Assembly: GCA_965204765.1 (NCBI GenBank)
Contig: CBDBFG010000004.1
Coordinates: forward strand, 1-64,000
Direction: 5' to 3'
Length of the DNA: 64,000 bases
Origin: CBDBFG01 sp965204765
Lineage (GTDB): Bacteria > Pseudomonadota > Alphaproteobacteria > Caedimonadales > UBA9215
Below the pieces are notes generated by a model that did not search any database, was not told where the DNA came from, and saw only the letters and a list, made by a program, of their open reading frames with translations. Positions 17,292-26,648 of this stretch are shown here, piece by piece. A program made the translations under genes and the position numbers. Every line of letters starts with the position of its first letter. The first letter of the stretch is position 1.

Positions 17292-20014
17292 AATGTATTA
17301 TTAACCCACTCTTCTATTCTTTCCAAATGTGCAAAGGAATTATAAGGGTTACCCAATGCATACAACGGATTAATCGGATAGCAAGATTCAACTTTTAGAT
17401 AATATGATAATAACTCTTCCAATTTATCCTGCATGTTTGTAATTAAAGTGCCAGCATCAAAAGAAACTACTTTTTTGTCCTTTAAAGCAATATAGGTTAA
17501 TTTAGATACCGCACAATTATTATTCTTTATCAACAATAGAGCTAATAAGGGTAACTGCGGTGCCTGAAGAGATTCTACATCATTCTTTGATGGTATAACG
17601 CCTGTTTTATAATCTATAATCTCATAACTTCCATCAGCTAAAACATCTATTCTATCAGCCTTGCCTATAATATCAAATTGTCTAGCACCACAATAAAATT
17701 TACCTTGCATTGTACTCTCTACAGACCACACTGTTGCGTTGTGCGACCGTTTAGTTAACTCTTGTGCAATCCAATGTACAAAACTATTAAAATTAGTCCG
17801 CCACAATACTTGATATTCATCTGTTATATCCGGCATAAATTTATCTGCTATTTTTGTTAAATTATCCGCTGAATAATTCTTCTCGATAGTAGCGTGTTCA
17901 AGGACTGCATGCACCCATGTACCAAAAGATGCGGAACTAACCGTCGCCGATAAGTCTTCTAAATTATTTAAATGCAAGATATATTTTGCATATATTTGAT
18001 AGGGATCATTTAATAGTGTTTCGATTGCGCTAACAGACAATCGAACAGGACGCAATGATAAATCAGGAGAAGGTTTCGGCAAGTTATACTGTGCAATTTT
18101 TTCTACATAATTTAATTTATTTTTTAAATATAACAGGTTTATGTCTGGGCTTATCTGTTCCACAGCACCAATAAATTGCGCAAAAGCCTTTAACTTTAAT
18201 ACCCATCTTGAAGGCTTCGCAGGACTACCATCACGTGTATTAGCATAACTTATATATACCTTGTCACTATGTAGCGCTTGCGCAAAAAAGAACGCAGACC
18301 TACCCACTAATATCTGTGGATCTGGCAAACCTAGCTCCATACCCATTGTACGATTCATTAACCTGTTCGACTGATCATAAGCAGGCCATATACCCTCATT
18401 TAGACCACTTAATATAACTATGTCAAAATCTTCATATAATGCTTGTAACGGGCTTAATAATCTTAATCGTTTATGGCTTACTGCATCTCGTATAGTTGAT
18501 TGTGATAATACATCGATAATAATATTCTTGTACTCTGTATACGTTAATAAAGGGAAATGTTCACTACTATTAAACAATTGCTTAATAACTGCTGCTAACT
18601 CTTTACCGTTATGTGCACTATTCCATAGTTCTGACTCTTTCCCTGGCGCCGGCGCACTCAACTCTTCACAAACTTTGATATGAGCATGCAGCCATGTTGT
18701 TAAAGAATGCGTTCCTTCACGTTTTAAGTTAATAAAAGGTGTGACTATATCTGTATAAGATTGGAGCAGATTCATTTCAGTTGCAGTAAAATCATTATCT
18801 TGCTTACTGTGGGTTTTACGCCATTTGACCTCTATACTATTAATGATACGCAGCAATTGAGTATGGGAGGCATTATATAATTTTACCAATGGATGCTTTA
18901 CAATGCTAAGAAAACTAATCTCGCTAGCGCTAGGTAACTCTATATTCAACAAACATTTTAATAATCTACCAGATAATGTATCGATAAACGGTATCCCGCC
19001 AGCACAATCCACCACTATATTCCAACGCATCAATTGTTGTTTCAACATACGGGAAAAATTATCATCAGATGTTACAACAGCTATTTTTTTGTTTTTGTCT
19101 TCCAATGACTTACGCACCACAAGTGATACACTAACAACCTCATCAGATAACGTAGAAGATTCTATCAGGTTAATATAACTTAAATCATATTGCCCCATAG
19201 GACGATCTTGAAAAGATTGATTAGACATAATATTAGTAATGATATGCTCTTTTGAGGTAAGGGCCGAAATTTTTTCAAATATTTTACTGTCAGCAAGTTG
19301 TGATAATAAATAATTCGGATGACTACACCCAGGCGCTGAGTCACCTGGAATAAATCCATTTAAAATTACATATCCTTTATCATAACTTTTTATTTTACTA
19401 ATCAACCCTGAGATAGCTGGGATATAACCATCCAAACCTGCTAATATTATATTATTGTTGGCACTAACGGTACTAAAACTCCTTATTTTTTTTATGTTAT
19501 ATAATGAAGGTTCGATCAAACCCTGATCGTGCACTTTTTCTTTCCATAGTACTAGAAACTTGTTGATAAAATTTAATGTAACATGCCAATGATCCGATAA
19601 ATTTTCAGGTACTATATTATCCAGTTTATCCAAGTTAATTTCATAAGTGTTGAAATCATCTATTAATTTTTCAATGGCACCAAGTGCATTATTAAGATTC
19701 ACATCTTCTTTTTTGTTTAATTCTTTCACAATTTTCAGAATTATTCCTTTTTGTTCATACGCAGAAAGTGGCACCCCGGCATCACAAAATTGTGTTTCTA
19801 GATCATTTACCGCCACTATTTTAGGCAATACCCTGGCACCATACCCCTCTAACATGGTTCTTTTCATACACTTGACCGAACGTCTACTTGGCATAATCAC
19901 CAAAGTATTCATGTAGTCATATAAATCTTGGTTATATATTTGTGATAATAAAGTATTTAAGTAATCAGTTAATGACTGCGAGCAAGTGAGTATTTTTACT
20001 TTACCTAAACTCAT
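17288..20014 (-). CDS. addB: Double-strand break repair protein AddB
   Basis: AddB is the second subunit of AddAB. The 908-residue protein shows the alphaproteobacterial AddB layout: an inactivated helicase-like body (VIMPSRRSVKCMKRTM near residue 42, LSGLNEGIWPA near 540) and a C-terminal RecB-type nuclease with FDIIGKADRID and YEIIDYKTG, which provide the metal-binding Asp and the catalytic Asp-Tyr-Lys. It overlaps tsaE upstream and addA downstream by four bases each, so the whole run acpS-tsaE-addB-addA appears to be one message. Confidence 0.94.
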   Translation of the reverse strand: MSLGKVKILTCSQSLTDYLNTLLSQIYNQDLYDYMNTLVIMPSRRSVKCMKRTMLEGYGARVLPKIVAVNDLETQFCDAGVPLSAYEQKGIILKIVKELNKKEDVNLNNALGAIEKLIDDFNTYEINLDKLDNIVPENLSDHWHVTLNFINKFLVLWKEKVHDQGLIEPSLYNIKKIRSFSTVSANNNIILAGLDGYIPAISGLISKIKSYDKGYVILNGFIPGDSAPGCSHPNYLLSQLADSKIFEKISALTSKEHIITNIMSNQSFQDRPMGQYDLSYINLIESSTLSDEVVSVSLVVRKSLEDKNKKIAVVTSDDNFSRMLKQQLMRWNIVVDCAGGIPFIDTLSGRLLKCLLNIELPSASEISFLSIVKHPLVKLYNASHTQLLRIINSIEVKWRKTHSKQDNDFTATEMNLLQSYTDIVTPFINLKREGTHSLTTWLHAHIKVCEELSAPAPGKESELWNSAHNGKELAAVIKQLFNSSEHFPLLTYTEYKNIIIDVLSQSTIRDAVSHKRLRLLSPLQALYEDFDIVILSGLNEGIWPAYDQSNRLMNRTMGMELGLPDPQILVGRSAFFFAQALHSDKVYISYANTRDGSPAKPSRWVLKLKAFAQFIGAVEQISPDINLLYLKNKLNYVEKIAQYNLPKPSPDLSLRPVRLSVSAIETLLNDPYQIYAKYILHLNNLEDLSATVSSASFGTWVHAVLEHATIEKNYSADNLTKIADKFMPDITDEYQVLWRTNFNSFVHWIAQELTKRSHNATVWSVESTMQGKFYCGARQFDIIGKADRIDVLADGSYEIIDYKTGVIPSKNDVESLQAPQLPLLALLLIKNNNCAVSKLTYIALKDKKVVSFDAGTLITNMQDKLEELLSYYLKVESCYPINPLYALGNPYNSFAHLERIEEWVNNTL

Positions 20015-20493
20015 AGCAATTCCACATCATCTGGTAATATAGATTGTATATTTTTTATATACTGCTCACTAGCGGAAAATTCCACAACACGAGCACTAGG
20101 AGATTGATCCGTAAAAGAAATAGTGATTTTCACGGGATTATCAACTCTATAATTAACCAATTTACTGGGCCACTCTATCAATGATATTCCAGCACTCAAA
20201 AACTCATCTAACCCTAGCTCATCTAGATCTGCTGAATTTTCTACACGATACAGATCATAATGATAAATATGGGGATGCACTTGATCATATACATGCATAA
20301 TGTTAAAAGTTGGGCTGGACACAACTAAATCTCTATCATACATACGTTGTCTAATAAAAGCACGGGCAAACGATGTTTTTCCCACCCCTAAATCTCCCTC
20401 TAAAAAAAACACATCCTGCATCTTGGCAATAAGTGCGATCCGCTCTGCTAATCTAGCTAATTCCAACTCAGACTGGATATTAATTTTGATCAT
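20011..20493 (-). CDS. tsaE: tRNA threonylcarbamoyladenosine biosynthesis ATPase TsaE
   Basis: TsaE is the P-loop ATPase that works with TsaB and TsaD in forming t6A37 of ANN-decoding tRNAs. The 160-residue protein has FLEGDLGVGKTSFARAFIR (Walker A), VSSPTFNIMHVY and HYDLYRV, followed by LGLDEFLSAGISLIEWPSK, the family signature. Its ATG overlaps the acpS stop by four bases, and its own stop overlaps addB in the same way. Confidence 0.94.
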   Translation of the reverse strand: MIKINIQSELELARLAERIALIAKMQDVFFLEGDLGVGKTSFARAFIRQRMYDRDLVVSSPTFNIMHVYDQVHPHIYHYDLYRVENSADLDELGLDEFLSAGISLIEWPSKLVNYRVDNPVKITISFTDQSPSARVVEFSASEQYIKNIQSILPDDVELL

Positions 20494-20894
20494 GCATTGC
20501 TCTCTATTACAACAAATGCTTGTGCTAATTCTTGAGAATCACTTATTGATACATGACAGCTAATCAGCTTCCCACAATCTGTAGTTTGCTGTAAATACCT
20601 TATAATATTACCAGCAAGTTTGACGCTTGGTTTACCTAAACGGTCATTGCCTACTTCAATATCATGAAAATATATGTGGTTGGTAAAACCAGTACCCAAA
20701 GCTTTGACCACAGCCTCTTTTACTGCAAACCTCTTAGCATATTTTGCCACCCGCTGTTGTCTGGCATATTGCTCACAATAATCAATTTCTGATTTAGTAA
20801 ACACTCTTCTCACTAATCTACCACCAAACTTACTATATAACCTATCAATTCTGGCAATTTCAATTATATCTGTCCCGATTCCTAAGATCATCAC
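20490..20894 (-). CDS. acpS: Holo-[acyl-carrier-protein] synthase
   Basis: AcpS transfers 4'-phosphopantetheine from CoA to the serine of acyl carrier protein. The 134-residue protein has the standard length and both signature regions: ILGIGTDIIEIARI at the N-terminus (Asp binds magnesium) and RFAVKEAVVKALGTG (catalytic Glu and Lys) around residue 57. It heads the acpS-tsaE-addB-addA run. Confidence 0.95.
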   Translation of the reverse strand: MMILGIGTDIIEIARIDRLYSKFGGRLVRRVFTKSEIDYCEQYARQQRVAKYAKRFAVKEAVVKALGTGFTNHIYFHDIEVGNDRLGKPSVKLAGNIIRYLQQTTDCGKLISCHVSISDSQELAQAFVVIESNA

Positions 20895-21010
20895 AAATTA
20901 TCCTTACATATACCATCAACTACTAATGTTTTATAACTACTTAATCCTAACATTACTAATAAAAAATTATCGTTAAAGTCTAAGGAGGGATTGAATTTGA
21001 AAGATGTTTG

Positions 21011-21039
21011 TTGACATAATGAGCAGAATAAAATATAAA
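21011..21039 (+). promoter_or_regulatory. Sigma70 promoter of rpmH
   Basis: TTGACA (21011-21016) and TATAAA (21034-21039) are separated by exactly 17 bases, the best promoter I found in the window. Transcription would begin near 21046, about 28 bases before the rpmH ATG. A GGAG ribosome site lies at 21063-21066. Confidence 0.8.
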
Positions 21040-21073
21040 CGGGGTTAGTTGTTGTACCTTATGGAGTTTTGTT

Positions 21074-21208
21074 ATGAAAAGAACATTCCAACCTAGTAAT
21101 ATAGTGCGTAAGCGCCGCCACGGATTTCGCAGTCGTATGCAAACTGCATCTGGTCGTGCTATTATTAACCGTCGTCGCGCAAAAGGCCGACATGTTTTAT
21201 CTGCGTAA
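21074..21208 (+). CDS. rpmH: 50S ribosomal protein L34
   Basis: This 44-residue L34 begins MKRTFQPSNIVRKRRHGFRS and continues RMQTASGRAIINRRRAKGR, the nearly invariant family sequence. Its start is ATG with GGAG eight bases upstream. It is the first gene of the conserved rpmH-rnpA-yidD-yidC-engB cluster, usually found near the replication origin in bacteria. I see no dnaA or origin repeats nearby. Confidence 0.98.
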   Translation: MKRTFQPSNIVRKRRHGFRSRMQTASGRAIINRRRAKGRHVLSA

Positions 21209-21231
21209 ACTAAGTAAAGACTAGTATTAAA

Positions 21232-21582
21232 TTGAAGATTGTATCAATCACAAAAAAAAATTACTTTGATACGATCTTTAACAAGGGTGATAAACACTTT
21301 TCTTCTGGATTTATAACCTTTTTTCATCCCAACTTAAATGATTGTAATAAAGAACGTGTATTACGAGGGGTAATAGCGTCTAAAAAAGTAGGTGGGGCTG
21401 TATCTCGCAATAGGGCCAAGAGAGTTTTAAGAGAACTTTCCAGAACAGCATTAGTTAATAAAGGTTTAGCAAACGGTTCGTACGTTTTTGTTGCGAAACA
21501 CAATATTCTTAGTTGTCCTTTTCAAAAATTAGCATATGATATGGACGGTGTTATTACTAAAATTCATTCTGATAATGATTAA
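21232..21582 (+). CDS. rnpA: Ribonuclease P protein component
   Basis: RnpA is the protein cofactor of RNase P, which matures tRNA 5' ends. The 116-residue basic protein has the central signature GVIASKKVGGAVSRNRAKRV, which continues LRELSR. The best start is TTG at 21232, 24 bases after rpmH; no ATG is available upstream in frame after the stop at 21211. The gene overlaps yidD by eight bases. Confidence 0.93.
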   Translation: MKIVSITKKNYFDTIFNKGDKHFSSGFITFFHPNLNDCNKERVLRGVIASKKVGGAVSRNRAKRVLRELSRTALVNKGLANGSYVFVAKHNILSCPFQKLAYDMDGVITKIHSDND

Positions 21583-21826
21583 AATTATAAGCAAGACATT
21601 GGAATTATCAGCACTTGCGTTTATCACGCTCTATAGATTGTGCTTCTCTCCTATCATGGCTCCTAGGTGTAGATTTAAACCATCTTGCTCAGAATATTTT
21701 TTTGAAGCAATAAAATTACATGGCTTTTTGTTAGGTATTAAGCTATCGACCACTAGACTGCTACGGTGTAACCCTTGGAGTAGCAGTGGACTTGATCCAG
21801 TACCGACAAAAAGCACACATGATTAA
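21575..21826 (+). CDS. yidD: Membrane protein insertion efficiency factor YidD
   Basis: YidD assists insertion of membrane proteins together with YidC. I chose the ATG at 21575 (83 residues), which overlaps the rnpA end; a longer frame from 21536 would add 13 residues unlike the family. The family core is clear: TLYRLCFSPIMAPRCRFKPS, then CSEYFFEAIKLHG and the C-terminal RLLRCNPWSSSGLDPVP. Three cysteines are conserved. Confidence 0.95.
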   Translation: MIKIISKTLELSALAFITLYRLCFSPIMAPRCRFKPSCSEYFFEAIKLHGFLLGIKLSTTRLLRCNPWSSSGLDPVPTKSTHD

Positions 21827-21849
21827 CTATATTACTTAGAGAGGTTTAC

Positions 21850-23541
21850 ATGAATTCACAGAATAACAATGATAATAACTTTAATATTATCCTAGCAATG
21901 GTTTTAATCTTTGCTGTGCTATGGAGTTGGGAATATTTTAAGGAAAAACCCCAAGATCACAGCACAATCAGTGCTAGTAATCAAAATAAACAAAAAGAAA
22001 GTGATGCCACTGTAAACTCTAATCACAATCCTATTAAAAATAACTATAAAAAATTAACTAATAGCTTCGTCGCCATTAATACCAACAAGGTAAAAGGTAG
22101 AATTAATCTACAAGGCGGTAGGATAGATAAATTATCGTTGTTAAAATACAACAAAAACGTCGATGGGTTAGGTGGAAAAATAGCAATACTATCACCTGCA
22201 GATACAGAAGAAGCATATTTTGTAGATTTTAGGTGGAAATCCGTGATGAGTACTATACAAACACCTGATGAAAACATAATCTGGAATAATAAAAATGGAA
22301 ATTCGCTAACAGTGGCCACACCAGTAACTCTTACTTGGGAGAATGGGCAAGGTGTAAAATTCACCAGGACTGTATCAATAGACGATGATTATTTAATTAC
22401 GGTAAACGACAGCGTACGAAATAATAGCGAACATGATGTTTCACTTTTCACACATAGCACCATATCGCGCAAGCAACTAAAAGAAGTATCCAGTTTTTTT
22501 ATTTTGCATGAAGGACCAATAGGATATTTAGCAGATAAATTAATAGAAATTAAATATGATGATTTAAACTCTAAACACAAAAAATATGAATCAAAAGGAG
22601 GATGGTTAGGAATAACAGATAAATATTGGTTAACTGCTATCTTGCCAGAACAAAACACTCCTATTAAAGCATCCTATGGACATTACTTTGATGGTAAAGA
22701 TAACATATATCTAACCGATTGTTTAAGCCCTGAAATTACTATCAAATCAAATAGTGAAACATCATATAAACAACATCTTTTTGTTGGACCAAAAGTACTA
22801 CAAACATTAGATGGATATGAAGTGAAACTGGGTGTAAAACATTTTGATCTAGCAGTTGATTTTGGTTGGTTTTACCTGCTCACAAAACCAATTTTTAATA
22901 TTTTAACAATGGCGAAAGAATATTTGGGTAACTTTGGTTTAGGTATATTATTGCTGACCGTAATATTAAAATTAATTTGCTTTCCATTAGCTAATAAATC
23001 TTATCGTTCTATGGCTAAAATGAAAAAGCTACAGCCCAAAATGCTTAAATTACGAGAAATGTATCAAGATGATAAAATACGCCTGAACCAAGAAATTATG
23101 GCTCTATATAAAAAAGAGAAAGTAAACCCCATGGCTGGCTGTTTACCAATGGTAGTACAAATCCCTGTATTTTTTGCACTGTACAAGGTACTATTCATCT
23201 CTATAGAGATGAGACATGCGCCATTTTTTGGATGGATTACAGACTTGTCAGCCCCTGATCCTACTACTATCTTCAATCTTTTTGGCTTAATTGCATGGAC
23301 TCCGCCAAGTATGCTACAAATAGGAGCATTACCATTGTTTATGGGCGCAACCATGATTTTACAACAAAAACTAAATCCAGCACCGGCTGATCCGATGCAA
23401 GAGAAAATGTTCATGATCATGCCAGTTGTATTTACAGTAATGCTATCGTCATTTCCATCTGGTTTAGTAATATACTGGGCATGGAACAACGTTTTGACAA
23501 TAGCACAGCAATGGACCATTATGAGAATGTCCTCTAAGTAA
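21850..23541 (+). CDS. yidC: Membrane protein insertase YidC
   Basis: YidC inserts and folds inner-membrane proteins, alone or with SecYEG. The 563-residue protein has the gram-negative layout. It has an N-terminal anchor (about residues 12-28), a large periplasmic domain and a C-terminal core of five membrane segments from about residue 340. The core carries MAKMKKLQPKMLKLREMYQD, NPMAGCLPMVVQIPVFFALY and a final VIYWAWNNVLTIAQQW. A GAGAGG ribosome site lies upstream. Confidence 0.97.
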   Translation: MNSQNNNDNNFNIILAMVLIFAVLWSWEYFKEKPQDHSTISASNQNKQKESDATVNSNHNPIKNNYKKLTNSFVAINTNKVKGRINLQGGRIDKLSLLKYNKNVDGLGGKIAILSPADTEEAYFVDFRWKSVMSTIQTPDENIIWNNKNGNSLTVATPVTLTWENGQGVKFTRTVSIDDDYLITVNDSVRNNSEHDVSLFTHSTISRKQLKEVSSFFILHEGPIGYLADKLIEIKYDDLNSKHKKYESKGGWLGITDKYWLTAILPEQNTPIKASYGHYFDGKDNIYLTDCLSPEITIKSNSETSYKQHLFVGPKVLQTLDGYEVKLGVKHFDLAVDFGWFYLLTKPIFNILTMAKEYLGNFGLGILLLTVILKLICFPLANKSYRSMAKMKKLQPKMLKLREMYQDDKIRLNQEIMALYKKEKVNPMAGCLPMVVQIPVFFALYKVLFISIEMRHAPFFGWITDLSAPDPTTIFNLFGLIAWTPPSMLQIGALPLFMGATMILQQKLNPAPADPMQEKMFMIMPVVFTVMLSSFPSGLVIYWAWNNVLTIAQQWTIMRMSSK

Positions 23542-23547
23542 TTTGCT

Positions 23548-24186
23548 ATGCTCAAGACGGAAGATATAAATCTACAACTAAAGAATAATATTTTCAAAAC
23601 AAGCCTGGAATTTTCCAGGCCTATTATTACACTTGATGATTTACCAAACAGTCAGTTGCCAGAGATTGCCTTTGCCGGCAGATCAAATGTTGGCAAATCC
23701 AGTTTAATAAACTTCATATTTCAACAAAAAGGATTAGCACGTTCATCCAGTGTTCCGGGCAGAACACAAAATCTGAATTACTTTCTTACAAAAAATATAA
23801 TGCATGTTGTAGATATGCCTGGCTATGGTTATGCTAAGGCCCCCAAAGCACTAGTGGATAACTGGAACAAAATATTAAGAATATATTTACAAGGTCGCTT
23901 ACAACTAAAAAAGGTTTTTCTATTAATAGATTCTCGTCATGGTATAAAGAAACTTGATATGGAAATCATGTCATTACTTGATAAATATGCTGTACCATAC
24001 CAAATTGTTCTCACCAAAACAGATAAAATAAAGCATAACAGTCTGCTACAGGTAACAACACAGATAAAAGATATAATATTAAAGCACCCTGCTATGTTTC
24101 CACATGTAATATGCTCTAGTGCAGAAAAAAATATCGGCAAAGAAGAGCTACAAAATGCAATAACACATATTATACAGCATCACTAG
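23548..24186 (+). CDS. engB: Ribosome biogenesis GTPase EngB/YsxC
   Basis: This small TrmE-Era-type GTPase is needed for 50S assembly and cell division. The 212-residue protein carries EIAFAGRSNVGKSSLINFIF (G1), SSVPGRTQNLNYF (G2), VVDMPGYGYAKAPK (G3), VLTKTDKI (G4) and SSAEKNIGKEEL (G5). It follows yidC by six bases and ends the rpmH cluster. Confidence 0.95.
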   Translation: MLKTEDINLQLKNNIFKTSLEFSRPIITLDDLPNSQLPEIAFAGRSNVGKSSLINFIFQQKGLARSSSVPGRTQNLNYFLTKNIMHVVDMPGYGYAKAPKALVDNWNKILRIYLQGRLQLKKVFLLIDSRHGIKKLDMEIMSLLDKYAVPYQIVLTKTDKIKHNSLLQVTTQIKDIILKHPAMFPHVICSSAEKNIGKEELQNAITHIIQHH

Positions 24187-24302
24187 ATATTCTGTGCACA
24201 CTAGTATACAATAGCTAATAGACTAATTACTTTGCACACATAAGTTGCATAGCGTAATACAAAAATATTATATTACTTGTTAACAAAAAGGAGAAAATTA
24301 TT

Positions 24303-24911
24303 ATGGGCTCTGCTATCATCAAGATAAGCGTCACAGTGATAATAGTAACGCAACTATTGCAACTGCATAGCATTGCTGCCTCCAAAGTATCAAGTAATAA
24401 TGTAAAAAATACTATACGCAAAAATAAAAAAAATTCTCGAGTTGTTAATACCGCACCACAACTGCTAGGTAAATGCGGCGCATGGAAAGCTTACAAGAAA
24501 ACTGAAGACGGACAAGAAGTATTTTTTATGGTAAGTTTCCCTGTAAAATCATCGGGAAAATATACTAAACGAGGTAAAGTATACGCTCTGATCACCCATC
24601 GACCCAGTATTGATAGTTACAATGTATTTACGCATAGCTTTGGGTACAATATCCATAATACTGCAGAAATAACTGCAACTGTTGAATCTGTAAAAAGCAC
24701 TCACAGCTTGGAACTGTTCAGTGAAGGCGAAAACGCTTGGTGCATTGACGATGCCACAGACGAAAAAGCAGCAAACATTATTACAAAACTTGGTACGACA
24801 ATGACCATCAGGGGGTCTTCTTCTAGGGGAACAAAAACTACTGATTATTACTCTTTACGCGGATCATTAAAAGCATATACATTAATCACTAATGCAGCCA
24901 AGAAAAAATAA
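24303..24911 (+). CDS. Exported IalB-family protein (invasion-associated locus B type)
   Basis: The ATG at 24303 follows AGGAG and begins a signal peptide that ends near IAASK. After a basic linker the 202-residue protein has the family pattern seen in alphaproteobacteria: WKAYKK, FFMVSFPVKSSGKYTKRGKV, ALITHRPS, FGYNIHNTAEITATVES, AWCIDDATDEKA, LGTTMTIRGSSSRGTKTTDY and YSLRGSLKAY. IalB itself is linked to erythrocyte invasion in Bartonella, but most family members have no known role. The protein is probably periplasmic. It lies downstream of engB but has its own ribosome site and a 116-base gap. Confidence 0.82.
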   Translation: MGSAIIKISVTVIIVTQLLQLHSIAASKVSSNNVKNTIRKNKKNSRVVNTAPQLLGKCGAWKAYKKTEDGQEVFFMVSFPVKSSGKYTKRGKVYALITHRPSIDSYNVFTHSFGYNIHNTAEITATVESVKSTHSLELFSEGENAWCIDDATDEKAANIITKLGTTMTIRGSSSRGTKTTDYYSLRGSLKAYTLITNAAKKK

Positions 24912-25286
24912 TATATAGAATTTTGGATCATTTGTGCAGTAAGGCTAACGCTAGCTGTATCAAATTAATATCTGTTCCGCTCATTTACTATACTGTTTAA
25001 GCAGTTTAATAAGTATTGATATTATAACAATTGCCTAGAATATTACGGCAGTCTTCCAAAAATCACTCCGCATCTCAAATAGAAAATAATTGTATAGCTA
25101 CAAATTATATAATTTTCTTAAATATTCTATAATCCATGGAATAATTAGACTCAAGAGTCTTATAAAAAATTACACATCCATATACAGTACCCAGAATACT
25201 ATGTCATAGGTACCTTACCATAATTTATAATAGGTAACCTATCAGTAGCTATTAATATTTATATAATTCTTGTCGCAGAATTCTTG
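24912..25286. other. Non-coding AT-rich stretch
   Basis: No credible gene on either strand. It contains a partial self-complementary region around 25205-25250 (AGGTACCT, and GGTAACC further on) that is too weak to call. It begins a 1.7-kb low-coding area that also contains a decayed gene. Confidence 0.4.
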
Positions 25287-25397
25287 TTATGTAGTTGTAT
25301 TTCTGGTCTTTATATATTCTTTGATAATCTCATCCCAGAAATATGTCTCAACTCTATCATCTTCAGAGAGTTCAATAAAATTAATTTGTGTATCCAT
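25287..25397 (-). other. Possible short open frame (36 codons)
   Basis: The frame starts with ATG at 25397 and reads MDTQINFIELSEDDRVETYF, then WDEIIKEYIKTR, ending in three threonines. Amino-acid use looks protein-like (acidic and amphipathic). The ribosome site is weak (TTGGAA). It may be a tiny gene or the start of a decayed one. No family is recognised. Confidence 0.25.
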
Positions 25398-25580
25398 AAT
25401 TGTTTCCAATAAATAATTAGAAAAAGTATTACAAATCAAAAATTCCTTGAAAAGATGGGGTTATTTAGACATTTACTAATAATGTACTCAATTATGGAAT
25501 GTAGATATTAGTATACAAATGTATCACAATTTTTACCAATGCAATACACAATATCAACAAAATCATTACCGATGACAGCC

Positions 25581-26071
25581 CTATTTTCCTACAGGCAGGT
25601 ATTTACAACTAAACTCCAAAGGGATCACATCTTTTGATTCTTTCAGGTGAATAAAATAGCCTGCACGTTCAATCGTCTTATTAATATTCAAAATTTGATC
25701 TACTTCGTATTGGTGACTGCCAATCCAATATTTGCTTTAATCCTTTGATTTTAGCCTTGCTTTCTCGATCAGAGACAACCAGAATATTTTTATGCAATTC
25801 GGTGAATTGGCTATGGTCATAACCATCCAGATTAAGAAAATATAATTTATTCTCTGATAATTTTGGGGGAATGGATTTAATTTCTATATCGTATCCATCT
25901 ATATGTTTCACCATTGCCCAAGCATCTATAGTCTGTCTCTCCCCACCACTCGCGACGTAACTGGTCATACGTATCCTCTATATTATTACCTAACGCGAAC
26001 CTCATATCATGCAACTCTATATTAGCCCTGTGATGCGCACCACCAATATATATCATAAATAAACTGTACAT
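25581..26071 (-). pseudogene. Decayed DUF1543-family gene with two frameshifts
   Basis: Three consecutive frames reconstruct one protein of about 160 residues. Frame one, from 26071, gives MYSLFMIYIGGAHHRANIEL, then HDMRFALGNNIEDTYDQLRREWWGE, the N-terminus of DUF1543. Frame two (about 25930-25730) gives IDAWAMVKHIDGYDIEI and NKLYFLNLDGYD. Frame three (about 25725-25581) gives SHQYEVDQILNINKTIERAGYF, ending at a stop at 25581. The breaks lie around 25930 and 25725; neither is in a long homopolymer, so they are more likely real mutations than base-calling errors. The function of DUF1543 is unknown. The sequence is still easy to recognise, so the loss is probably recent. Confidence 0.8.
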
Positions 26072-26648
26072 ATCTTTATCATGTTATTACCAACACTCTA
26101 CTTACCTACACCAATTTGGCAAGAACATTATATATTTGATTTCTTCATTTTGTTATCTCAGTAACACAAAATTAGCGATGAATTAATGGTCACTCACTGT
26201 ACAATTTTGCTAACAAACAAAAATGTAAAATATCTGTACCCACAAATTCTAAAGATGGCAACCTTTAGGCAAGTGGATGATATAGTAGTTTAACTTTGAA
26301 TTAATACTAATTTTGAGGAACGAAATGTATATATAATACATAAGTGACGATTAAATGAAGTAGAAAACAAAGTTAAACTGCTATAAAGCCAATAATTTCA
26401 ATGACATAGTTATCATGACTAAGTACTATTAACTATAAAAAAGCACACTTAAGTGACACACAGCACAACAGGATAAATTATATATAAAACTATGTGATTA
26501 CACTCTTGCCAACAAAATAGTAAAAAAACACTCATAATTTGGCCTATCATGACAATTGTCCGACAACTATGATAAGTGCGAAGTTTCGCATATATAACAA
26601 CATAAAAACTTTTATAACTACGCACTATGTAATGATACGATAGGTGAA
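26072..26648. other. Non-coding stretch holding an inverted-repeat element
   Basis: No gene is visible. The stretch contains the 105-bp inverted-repeat element at 26281-26385 and a small hairpin near 26576-26590 (TGCGA, AGTT loop, TCGCA) that might terminate glmS transcription on the minus strand, although no T tract follows it. Confidence 0.5.
26281..26385. repeat. 105-bp element with 18-bp terminal inverted repeats
   Basis: TATAGTAGTTTAACTTTG (26281-26298) pairs with CAAAGTTAAACTGCTATA (26368-26385) over 18 positions with one difference, which is a G-U wobble if transcribed on the plus strand. Inside, ATGTAT and ATACAT (26325-26330, 26336-26341) form a second hairpin. This nested structure in an otherwise gene-free region could be a MITE-like element or a structured RNA. 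Confidence 0.7.

Noticed and set aside
21030..21073. Replication origin next to rpmH
   Set aside because: No dnaA gene, no cluster of DnaA boxes and no AT-rich unwinding repeats were seen here; rpmH clusters are often far from the origin in alphaproteobacteria.
26576..26590. Small hairpin after glmS as a terminator
   Set aside because: Only a 5-bp stem and no T run in the direction of glmS transcription; mentioned under the intergenic region only.
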